Source: DATBRV01 sp036560145 | Lineage (GTDB): Bacteria > Myxococcota_A > UBA9160 > SMWR01 | DNA length: 34,410 bases | Assembly: GCA_036560145.1 (NCBI GenBank) | Contig: DATBRV010000119.1 | Coordinates: forward strand, 1-34,410 | Direction of reading: 5' to 3' | Shown here: in pieces, positions 15,646 through 23,320 of the stretch | Layout: each line of letters opens with the position of its first letter | Numbering within the stretch: position 1 is the stretch's first letter | Program-made: the position numbers and the translations under genes | The notes under the pieces: model-generated | What the model was told of the DNA's origin: nothing | Database searches by the model: none | The model's input: only the letters and a program-made list of their open reading frames with translations

Positions 15646-16392
15646 GTGGGGCTCCCCTTCCTCGATCGCCTCGGGCTGCTCGTGCAGCGCGAGGTGGGGC
15701 GCCTGCTGGGACCGATCTGGATCCCGGTGGGGGGCGCGGTGCTGCGCTGGAGATACGGATGGCGGATCCTCGACACGAGCGCCGCGCGCCGGGAGTTCCG
15801 GCGCCTGCGCCGGGAATCGTCCGCGCCGCTGCTGGTGTGCGCGAACCATCTGACCATGGTCGACTCCTTCCTGATCGCGATCGCGCTGGCCTCGCCGTGG
15901 TGGTACGTGCTGAACTTCGCCGCGCTGCCCTGGAACACGCCCGAGCGCGACAACTTCTCCCGCACCTGGTGGCTCCGGATCGCCACCTGGGTGATGAAGT
16001 GCATCCCGGTCGAGCGCGGCGGCGATCGCCGCGAGATCGGTCGCGTCTTCGAGCGCTTCAGCTGGGTGCTCTCCCGCGGCGACGTGGGGCTGATCTTCCC
16101 GGAGGGGGGCCGCAGCCGCAGCGGGCGCGTCGACGCGGACGCTTCCACCTACGGCGTGGGGCGGGTGGTGAAGGCGTTGCCCGGTTGCCGCGTGCTCTGC
16201 GTCTACCTGCGCGGAGAAGGGCAGACCACCTGGACGGCCGCGCCGGCGCGGGGCGAGCGCTTCCGCGTGCTGTTTGCATCGCTCGAGCCCAAGACCGAGC
16301 ATGGCGGGATGCGCGGCTCGCTCGCGATCACCCGGCAGGTTCTCACGCGCCTCGCGGCGCTCGAGACGGAATGGTTCGATGCTCGGCAATGA
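15646..16392 (+). CDS. PlsC-type lysophospholipid/glycerol acyltransferase
   Basis: A 248-residue acyltransferase. Motif I is NHLTMVDS with catalytic H68 and D73 (H-x4-D); motif III is FPEGGRSRSG, near residue 150. A weakly hydrophobic N-terminal segment (GPIWIPVGGAVLRW) may associate with the membrane. Such enzymes move an acyl chain from ACP or CoA to a glycerol or other hydroxyl. The start is taken as GTG at 15646, 15 bases after the ACP stop; the ribosome site is poor, so the start is less certain. Its 3' end overlaps the phosphopantetheinyl transferase gene by 14 bases. As the only transferase in the operon, it probably unloads the chain made by the upstream enzymes (inference). Confidence 0.85.
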   Translation: MGLPFLDRLGLLVQREVGRLLGPIWIPVGGAVLRWRYGWRILDTSAARREFRRLRRESSAPLLVCANHLTMVDSFLIAIALASPWWYVLNFAALPWNTPERDNFSRTWWLRIATWVMKCIPVERGGDRREIGRVFERFSWVLSRGDVGLIFPEGGRSRSGRVDADASTYGVGRVVKALPGCRVLCVYLRGEGQTTWTAAPARGERFRVLFASLEPKTEHGGMRGSLAITRQVLTRLAALETEWFDARQ

Positions 16393-16984
16393 CGTCGTCG
16401 ATCTAGGCGATCCGGAGACGCGGGCGGCGCGCCACCCGCGCTTCGACGCGCGTGTGTTCACGCGCGAGGAGCGCGCGGCGCTGGCCCGCGCGGCGGATCC
16501 CGAGCGGCTGCGCTGGAGCCTGTGGGCGGCCAAGGAAGCCGCCTACAAGTGCCTGAAGAAGCTCGAGCCGGGGACCTGCTTCTCGCCGGTGCGCTTCGCT
16601 GTGCGCCTCGCGCCGGACCAGCAGACCGGCGGCGTGGAGATCGGCGGCCGGCGGCTGCGGGTGGCGCTCTTCTCGCAGGGGGACGCCCTGCACGCCGTTG
16701 CGACGGACGCGGGCGATCCCGCGCGCAGCGTGCTGCGCGTGGTGTCGGAGCGGCCGGCCGGGGAGGATCCCGCGGGCGATTCACGCGCCGTGCGCGCGCT
16801 CGCGCGCAACGCCGCGGCCGCGCTGCTCGGCTGCGCAGCCGGCGAGCTCGCGTTCGCGCGCGAGGGCCGCGCGCCGCGCCTGCTCCGGGGCGGCCAGCCG
16901 CAGCGCCTCGACCTCTCGCTCTCGCATCACGGCCGCTTCCGCGCCGCGGCGCTCGAGACCCGACCCGGGCCGGGCGCGGTATGA
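16379..16984 (+). CDS. 4'-phosphopantetheinyl transferase
   Basis: A 201-residue enzyme that transfers phosphopantetheine from CoA to the ACP serine. The N-terminal GNDVVDLGDPETRAARHPRF and REERAAL segments and the WAAKEAAYKCLKK helix (K52, E53) are the Mg-binding and catalytic motifs of the family. The C-terminal DLSLSHHGRFRAAAL matches the SLSHxxG...A strand of the Sfp-like half. The length fits a two-subdomain Sfp-like or long AcpS-like form. The ATG at 16379 is inside the acyltransferase gene, out of frame, and its own stop overlaps the carboxylase ATG (ATGA). Its place in the operon points to activation of the adjacent ACP. Confidence 0.88.
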   Translation: MLGNDVVDLGDPETRAARHPRFDARVFTREERAALARAADPERLRWSLWAAKEAAYKCLKKLEPGTCFSPVRFAVRLAPDQQTGGVEIGGRRLRVALFSQGDALHAVATDAGDPARSVLRVVSERPAGEDPAGDSRAVRALARNAAAALLGCAAGELAFAREGRAPRLLRGGQPQRLDLSLSHHGRFRAAALETRPGPGAV

Positions 16985-19900
16985 ACGTGTTCCGACCCAT
17001 CCACCGGCTGGCGATCGTGAACCGCGGCGAGGCGGCCATGCGCTGCATCCGCGCCGTGAAGGCGCTGCGCACCCACGAGCGCTCCGAGCTGCGGGTGATC
17101 GCGCTCTACACCGACGTGGATCGTGACACGCCCTTCGTGCGCCATGCCGACGCCGTCGAGAGGCTCGACGCCCCGCGCGGCGAGGTGGCGGCCTACCTCG
17201 ACCACGACGGCCTCCTCGACGCGCTGCGGCGGGCGGGCGCCGACGCGGTCTGGCCCGGCTGGGGCTTCGTCGCCGAGGATCCGCGCTTCGTCGAGCGCGT
17301 CACCGCGGCCGGGATCCGCTTCCTCGGCCCCTCGGCCGAGGCCATGCGCAAGCTGGGCGACAAGATCTCCGCCAAGGAGATCGCGGCCGCCTCGGGCGTG
17401 CCGGTCTCGCCCTGGAGCGAGGGCGTGGTCGGCAGCGCCGCCCAGGCGGCCGAGCACGCCGCGCGCATCGGCTACCCGGTGGTGGTGAAGGCTACCGCGG
17501 GCGGCGGCGGGCGCGGCATCCGGGTGGTCACGCGGCCGGAGGACCTCGCCGCCGCGTTCGCGTCGGCCGGCTCCGAGGCGGCCGCCGCCTTCGGCGACGG
17601 GCGCCTCTTCATCGAGCGCAAGGTCAGCGGCGGCCGTCACATCGAGGTCCAGATCGCCGCCGACCAGGACGGCGTCGTGCTGGCGCTCGGCTGCCGCGAT
17701 TGCTCGGTACAGCGCCGACACCAGAAGGTGCTGGAGGAGGCGCCGCCGCCGGGCCTTCCCGCGCGCCTGCTGGCCGAGCTCTCGGACGCCGCCGTGCGGA
17801 TCGCTCAAAAGGTGGGTTACACGGGCGTCGGCACCGTCGAGTTCCTGGTCTCGGACGCAGGCCACTTCTTCCTCGAGATGAACCCGCGGCTCCAGGTCGA
17901 GCACGGGGTCACCGAGTCTTTGACAGGCATCGATCTCGTCCAGCTCCAGATCCGGATCGCCCGCGGGGAGACGCTCGCGCTGCTCGCGCTGCGCGAAGAG
18001 GGCTTCGCGATCGAGGCGCGCGTCTGCGCCGAGGATCCGGACGCGGGCTTCCTGCCGGCGCCCGGCCGGATCGCCCGCTTCGATCCGGCGCTCGGGCCGC
18101 GCGTGCGCATCGATACCGGAGTCACCGCCGGCAGCGCGGTCCCGGCGGCGTTCGACTCCCTGATCGCGAAGGTGATCGCGACCGGCGACACGCGCGAGGA
18201 GGCGCGCTCGCGCCTGTTCTGCGCGCTCACGGACTTCGACCTCGTGATCGCCGGCGGCGCCACCAACAAGGGTTTCCTGCTCGACGTGCTCACCTCCGAC
18301 GACTACCGGCGCGGAGGCGTCGACACCGAGTGGCTCGATCGCTTCGTCGCCACCGGGCGCGCCGAGCCCGGCTTCGCGGTGGAGGCGCTGATCGCGGCCG
18401 GCATCCTGTCCTACCAGGCGGCGCGCAAGACGGCGCGGCTCAACTTCTTCGCCGATCCGACCAACATCTCGCCCTCGCGCGTGCCGCCCTCGATGGGACA
18501 GCAGATCGACCTCAATTACGGCGGCGAGCCGTACCGCTTGATGGTCTACACGGTCGGCTCCTGGCGCTACCGCGTGCACCTCGACGGCCGCGTGGTGACG
18601 GCCCGCCTGCGCGAAGAGGGCCGGCACACCGCGCGCTTGCGGGTCGGCGATCGCACCCTGCGCCTGCTCTACGACAGCACCGAGTCCGGTCTGCGGCTCG
18701 AGGTCGAGGGGCACACCCACTTCTTTGCCGGCCAGACGGCCGGCCAGGTGCGCGCGGGGACGCCGGCGATGGTGGTGGCGGTGCACGTCCGCCCCGGCGA
18801 TCGGGTCGAGGTCGGCCAGCCGCTCGGCGTGCTGGAAGCCATGAAGATGGAGATCAGCTTCGCCGCACCCGTCGCGGGCGTCGTCCAGGAGGTGCTCGCG
18901 CAGCGCGGGCAGCAGGTGGCCGCCGGCGAGGTGCTGCTGGTGATCGATCCCGGCTCGGACGGGCCTTCGCGCTCGGCCGCGGGGGGCCGGCTCTGCCTCT
19001 CCGAGGTGCCCGATCCGCTCGAGCCCCTCTTCGCGCCGGGCGCGGACGGCGAGCTCGGCGCGCCCGATCTGGCGCGCACCGACGCGGCTTCGCCCGACAT
19101 CCGCGGCGAGGCGCTGGAAGCCGTGCGCGACGAGGTCCTGCACGTCTTCCTCGGCTACGACGTGAACGAGGAGCGCGTCGAGCGCCTCGCCTCGCTGCTC
19201 CACGCGCCGCTCTCGGAGGACCTCTCGCGGGAGCTGCGCGGCGAGCTGGCGGGCATCTGCCGCGAGCTCTTCGCCTTCGCCGACGTCGAGCAGCTCCTGA
19301 TCCGCTCGCCGCGCGCGTCGGTGTCGGGCGACCTCGGGCCCTCGAACAACGCGCGGCTGCGCATGTTCGTGCGCCGCCTGCATGCGAGCGGCGCCGGCAT
19401 CGGCGAGGAGTTCCTGGCGCTGGTGCGAGCGGCGCTCGCGCACTACGGCATCACGAGCCTCGAGCACAGCGACGCGCTCGAGCGCGCGGTGCTGCGCCTG
19501 CTCGCCTCCCAGCACTCCGCGGCAGTGCGACACCGGCTCGCGATCGGCGTGATCCGCTGCGTGACGGCGCTCGCGCAGAGCGGCGTGAATCTCGCCGGAG
19601 ACGCCTCGCTCGAAGACGCGCTCTCGCGGATCGCCGGCATGCGCGGCCTGGTTCCCGACGCGGTGGCCGACGCCGCCGTCGACTGCACCTACGAAATCTT
19701 CGAGCGGCCGGGGATCGAGCGACTGGCCGAGCGCACCAACGCGCGGCTCGAGGCCTGGCTGGTGGCGGCTGAAAAAGAAGTCACCGAGCCGCCGGAAGAC
19801 GTGCTCCTGCACCTGGCCGATGCGCCGCGCAGCGTCTTCGACCGCGCCGGGCGCTGGCTCGCGCACGGCGATCCGCGCCGGCGCGCGATCGCGGTGGCCG

Positions 19901-22569
19901 CCTACCTGCGCCGCCTCTACTCGCCGGAGGCGCCGATCCGGCACTTGTCGTCGCTGCGAGGCGACGGCTGGTACGACAGGTTCGAATTTGCGGGCGGGCG
20001 CAGCGTGCTGGCCGCGACCTGCTCGCCCGAGGCCCTGGTCGAGCGCGCGGTGCGGCTGGCCCGGATCGGGGCCGAGGGCGGCCACGGCGAAGGCTGGCCG
20101 CCGGTGCGCGCGATCGAGCTGTTCATCCCGGTCGAAGACATCGGCGACCTCGGTTCCCTGATCAAGCCGCTCGAATCCGCGATCGGCGTGCCGGGCGCGC
20201 CGGTTCGTCTTACGCTGAACGCCGTCGCCCCGGACGGCGAGCTCGCGCACCGCACCTTCGTGTACTCGGCCCACGGCCTGCGCGCGGAGCCCGATCTGCT
20301 CGGCATCCATCCCGAGACCGCCCGCCGCATAGATCTGGACCGCCTCGACAACTTCGAGCTCGAGCGGATCCCGGCCAGCGACGGCATCTACTGCTTCCAA
20401 GGCCGCAGCCGGGCGGCGCCGGCCGACGAGCGCATCTTCGTACTTGCCGATGCGCGCAGCCGCTCTCCGGACGACGGCCGCGACGTCGCCCTGCACCTGC
20501 CCGCCTTCGAGCACGCCTTCTACGAGGCCACCCGCGCCCTGCGCACGATCCTCGGCGAGCGCGACCCGGAGCGCAGGCTGCAGTGGAACCGGATAGCGCT
20601 CTTCGTGGCGCCCGCCATCTACCTGGAGCCCAACGTGGCGCAGCGGCTCGCTCGCAGGCTGGCGCCCGCGACCCGTCATCTGGGGATCGAGAAGGTCGTG
20701 GTGCGCCTCTCGCTGCTCGACCGCGCCGCGCCGGAGCAGCCGCCGCGCAGCGTCGAGTTCGTGATCTCCGATCTCACCGGCAGCAACATGGAGATCCGCC
20801 AGCGCGAGCCGCGCACCGAGCGGCTCGAGCCGAGCAGCGCCTACGAGCGCAAGGTGGTGGAGGCCAGGCGTCGCCGGCTGGTGTATCCGTACGAGATCAT
20901 CCGCATGCTCACGGGCAGCACGGGCGGCCCCAGCGGCGCGGTTCCGGCCGGCGTCTTCGAAGAGTACGACCTCGAGCCCGGGGCCGCGCAGCCCGTCGCG
21001 CGGAACGTGGCCGGCCGGGCCTACGGCGTCAATACCAGCTCCGTGGTCTTCGGCGTGATCCGCACGCCGACCCAGAAGCTGCCGCAGGGCATGACGCGGG
21101 TGCTGGTGCTCTCGGATCCGACGCTCGGGATGGGCTCGCTCGCCGCGCCCGAGTGCGACCGCCTGGTGGCCGCGCTCGACCTCGCCGAGCGCCTGCGCGT
21201 GCCCCTCGAGTGGCTGCCGGTCTCGAGCGGCGCGCGGATCGCGATGGACAGCGGCACCGAGAACCTCGACGCCACGGCAAAGGTGGTGCGGCGGATCGTC
21301 GAGTTCACCCAGGCCGGCGGCGTGATCCACGTGATCGTGCAGGGCGTGAACGTCGGCGCGCAAAGTTATTTCGACGCGCTCGCCACCATGCTCTCCCACA
21401 CCCGCGGCGCCCTGATCATGACGCCGCGCGGCTCGATGGTGCTGACCGGCCGCGCCGCGCTCGACGCGTCGGGGGCCGTCTCCGCCGAGGACGAGACCGC
21501 GATCGGCGGCTTCGAGCGGATCATGGGCCCGAACGGCGAGGCCCAGTACTTCGCCAACGACCTCGCCGACGCCTACCGCGTCCTCTACGAGCACTACCGG
21601 TTCACGTATGTCGAGCCGGGCGAGCCCGGACCGCGCCCATTCCCGACCAGCGATCCGCTCGCGCGCTCGATCTGCGATTTCCCGTGCCCCGGAGACGAGG
21701 ACGGCTTCCAGACGGTGGGCGAGATCTTCGACGACGCCAGCAACCCAGGCCGCAAGCGCCCCTTCCCGATGCGCGCGGTGATGGAGGCGCTGGTCGACCA
21801 GGACGGCGGGCACCTCGAGCGCTGGCGCCCGATGGTGGGCGCCGAGACGGCGATCGTCTGGGACGCGCACCTGGGCGGCACGCCCGTGTGTCTGATCGGG
21901 ATCGAGAGCCGCAACGTCACGCGCGAGGGCTACCGTCCCTTCGACGGGCCTTCCAGCTGGAACGCCGGCACGCTCTTCCCGCTCTCGTCCAAGAAGGTCT
22001 CGCGTGCCATCAACGCCGCCAGCGGGAACCGCCCGCTGGTGGTGCTCGCGAACCTTTCCGGGTTTGACGGCTCGCCGGAATCGATGCGCAAGCTCCAGCT
22101 CGAGTACGGCGCGGAGATCGCGCGCGCGGTCGTCAACTTCCAGGGGCCGATCGCCTTCCTGGTGGTCTCGCGCTACCACGGCGGCGCCTACGTCGTCTTC
22201 TCGCAAGCGCTCAACCCGGGCCTGCGCGCCTCCGCCCTGGAGGGCTCCTACGCCTCCGTGATCGGCGGCGGCCCCGCCGCGGCGGTGGTCTTCGGCCGCG
22301 AGGTGCGCGCGCGAGCGCTCGCCGATCCGCGCGTAATCGAGCTGGAGCGCGCGCTGCGCGGCAGCCCGGGCTTGGCGGCGCGCGAGCGCTTCGAAAGCGT
22401 GCTGGAGAAGGTGTCGCTCGAGAAGCAGACGCAGCTCGCCGCCGAGTTCGACCAGATTCATACGGTCGAGCGCGCCCGCAGCGTGGGCTCGCTCTCGGCG
22501 ATCCTCCCGCCGGCGCAGATGCGCGCGTTCCTCGCGCGGGAGATCGGCGCGGGCCCGCCGCGCGGCTGA
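16981..22569 (+). CDS. Single-chain acetyl-CoA carboxylase (biotin carboxylase-BCCP-central-carboxyltransferase)
   Basis: A 1862-residue protein. Residues about 8-450 are biotin carboxylase: NRGEAAMRC, ATP-grasp glycine loop at about 172-178 (KATAGGGGRGI), DCSVQRRHQKVLEEAP and EMNPRLQVEHG at 299-307. The biotin carrier lies near 590-660, with the biotinyl lysine K622 in EAMKM. A central part of about 690 residues has no simple motif and matches the eukaryotic ACC central region in size and place. The carboxyltransferase spans about 1345-1860: NTSSVVFGV, SSGARIAMDSG, GQ... and the C-terminal GYRPFDGPSSWNAGTLFPLSSKK and VVLANLSGFDGSPESMRK segments. It makes malonyl-CoA (or a similar acyl-CoA product) for the upstream synthases. 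ATGA overlap with the transferase. Multi-subunit ACC is usual in bacteria; this layout is like eukaryotic ACC. Confidence 0.9.
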   Translation: MNVFRPIHRLAIVNRGEAAMRCIRAVKALRTHERSELRVIALYTDVDRDTPFVRHADAVERLDAPRGEVAAYLDHDGLLDALRRAGADAVWPGWGFVAEDPRFVERVTAAGIRFLGPSAEAMRKLGDKISAKEIAAASGVPVSPWSEGVVGSAAQAAEHAARIGYPVVVKATAGGGGRGIRVVTRPEDLAAAFASAGSEAAAAFGDGRLFIERKVSGGRHIEVQIAADQDGVVLALGCRDCSVQRRHQKVLEEAPPPGLPARLLAELSDAAVRIAQKVGYTGVGTVEFLVSDAGHFFLEMNPRLQVEHGVTESLTGIDLVQLQIRIARGETLALLALREEGFAIEARVCAEDPDAGFLPAPGRIARFDPALGPRVRIDTGVTAGSAVPAAFDSLIAKVIATGDTREEARSRLFCALTDFDLVIAGGATNKGFLLDVLTSDDYRRGGVDTEWLDRFVATGRAEPGFAVEALIAAGILSYQAARKTARLNFFADPTNISPSRVPPSMGQQIDLNYGGEPYRLMVYTVGSWRYRVHLDGRVVTARLREEGRHTARLRVGDRTLRLLYDSTESGLRLEVEGHTHFFAGQTAGQVRAGTPAMVVAVHVRPGDRVEVGQPLGVLEAMKMEISFAAPVAGVVQEVLAQRGQQVAAGEVLLVIDPGSDGPSRSAAGGRLCLSEVPDPLEPLFAPGADGELGAPDLARTDAASPDIRGEALEAVRDEVLHVFLGYDVNEERVERLASLLHAPLSEDLSRELRGELAGICRELFAFADVEQLLIRSPRASVSGDLGPSNNARLRMFVRRLHASGAGIGEEFLALVRAALAHYGITSLEHSDALERAVLRLLASQHSAAVRHRLAIGVIRCVTALAQSGVNLAGDASLEDALSRIAGMRGLVPDAVADAAVDCTYEIFERPGIERLAERTNARLEAWLVAAEKEVTEPPEDVLLHLADAPRSVFDRAGRWLAHGDPRRRAIAVAAYLRRLYSPEAPIRHLSSLRGDGWYDRFEFAGGRSVLAATCSPEALVERAVRLARIGAEGGHGEGWPPVRAIELFIPVEDIGDLGSLIKPLESAIGVPGAPVRLTLNAVAPDGELAHRTFVYSAHGLRAEPDLLGIHPETARRIDLDRLDNFELERIPASDGIYCFQGRSRAAPADERIFVLADARSRSPDDGRDVALHLPAFEHAFYEATRALRTILGERDPERRLQWNRIALFVAPAIYLEPNVAQRLARRLAPATRHLGIEKVVVRLSLLDRAAPEQPPRSVEFVISDLTGSNMEIRQREPRTERLEPSSAYERKVVEARRRRLVYPYEIIRMLTGSTGGPSGAVPAGVFEEYDLEPGAAQPVARNVAGRAYGVNTSSVVFGVIRTPTQKLPQGMTRVLVLSDPTLGMGSLAAPECDRLVAALDLAERLRVPLEWLPVSSGARIAMDSGTENLDATAKVVRRIVEFTQAGGVIHVIVQGVNVGAQSYFDALATMLSHTRGALIMTPRGSMVLTGRAALDASGAVSAEDETAIGGFERIMGPNGEAQYFANDLADAYRVLYEHYRFTYVEPGEPGPRPFPTSDPLARSICDFPCPGDEDGFQTVGEIFDDASNPGRKRPFPMRAVMEALVDQDGGHLERWRPMVGAETAIVWDAHLGGTPVCLIGIESRNVTREGYRPFDGPSSWNAGTLFPLSSKKVSRAINAASGNRPLVVLANLSGFDGSPESMRKLQLEYGAEIARAVVNFQGPIAFLVVSRYHGGAYVVFSQALNPGLRASALEGSYASVIGGGPAAAVVFGREVRARALADPRVIELERALRGSPGLAARERFESVLEKVSLEKQTQLAAEFDQIHTVERARSVGSLSAILPPAQMRAFLAREIGAGPPRG

Positions 22570-22651
22570 GCGGTTCGCTCGCACGCCCCGAGTGCGCGTG
22601 GCGAGATCCGTCGGATTCTGATATCGGAGTGCCATCACCCGGGGTCCCGCG

Positions 22652-22903
22652 ATGGGTGCCATGACCGTTCGCGATCTCGATCCGAAGGTGGCGGAGGTGC
22701 TGCGCCGGCGCGCGCGCGCCGAGGGACGCAGCATGAACGATCTGGTCGTCGAGATCCTCAGCCGAGCGGCGGATGACGAGGAGCGGCGCAACCGCATGCG
22801 GGCACAGCGGCCGAGAGCCGAGAAGCTGCGCCGAGCCCTGCGCCGTCGCTTCGGCGTACCTACTACTCCCAGTGAGAAGCTGATCCGCGAAGACCGGGAA
22901 TGA
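22652..22903 (+). CDS. Ribbon-helix-helix antitoxin (VapB/FitA-like)
   Basis: An 83-residue protein. Its N-terminal half reads TVRDLDPKVAEVLRRRARAEGRSMNDLVVEILS, the ribbon-helix-helix fold of FitA-type antitoxins that bind the operon promoter and the PIN toxin. The C-terminal half is Arg-rich and probably wraps the toxin. Two starts are possible, ATG 22652 and ATG 22661; the latter gives the typical MTVRDL beginning. The stop overlaps the toxin ATG (ATGA at 22900), as in coupled toxin-antitoxin pairs. It follows the carboxylase gene after 82 bases and is not part of the lipid operon by function. Confidence 0.82.
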   Translation: MGAMTVRDLDPKVAEVLRRRARAEGRSMNDLVVEILSRAADDEERRNRMRAQRPRAEKLRRALRRRFGVPTTPSEKLIREDRE

Positions 22904-23318
22904 CGAGGATCGTCGTCGACGGGAGCGTCGCCGCGAAGTGGTACTTCGACGAGCCCGGACGCGAGGTGGCGGACCGTATCCTGGCTTCGCGCATCGCGGG
23001 TGAACACGAGGTGCTCGCCCCGATCTGATCGTGCCCGAGTTCGTGAACGTCCTCTGGAAACGCGTGCGGCGGCAGGAGTGCACACGCGCAGCGGCCAAGG
23101 TGGTTCTGACCCTCTGGGAGGTGGATCGGCCCTCGCTCGTCGCGAGCTCAGATCTCGCGACCTCGGCTCTTCAGCTCGCGACGAATCTGGATCACTCCGT
23201 CTACGACTGTCTGTACCTGGCGTTGGCGCTGGCGATCGAGGCTCCCCTCGTGACGGCAGACCGGCAGCTGGCCCGCGTCGCCAGCTCGGTCTCGGCGCAG
23301 GTCGAACTGATCGGATGA
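22900..23318 (+). pseudogene. PIN-domain toxin (VapC-like), frameshifted
   Basis: The toxin of the preceding antitoxin. From ATG 22900 the frame reads MTRIVVDGSVAAKW...HEVLAPI and hits TGA at 23026-23028. The rest of a PIN domain continues in another frame from about 23022: DLIVPEFVNVLWKRVRRQE to LDHSVYDCLYLALALAI and LVTADRQL, ending at 23316-23318. All PIN acidic positions (D7, the PEF glutamate, the YDC and TAD aspartates) are present across the two halves. Adding one C to the CCCC run at 23018-23021 would restore a single frame of about 139 residues. So either the gene is newly broken, or one base was lost in sequencing or assembly. VapC-type toxins are RNases. Confidence 0.85.
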
Positions 23319-23320
23319 TC

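Noticed and set aside
11049..16984. Polyunsaturated fatty acid or aryl polyene cluster
   Set aside because: No Pfa-type multidomain synthase, no ketoreductase, no ammonia-lyase or aryl ligase and only one KAS II-type synthase; the set fits a plain acyl chain better.
22900..23028. The two halves of the PIN toxin as separate genes
   Set aside because: Each half lacks part of the PIN core; together they make one complete domain with one base missing.
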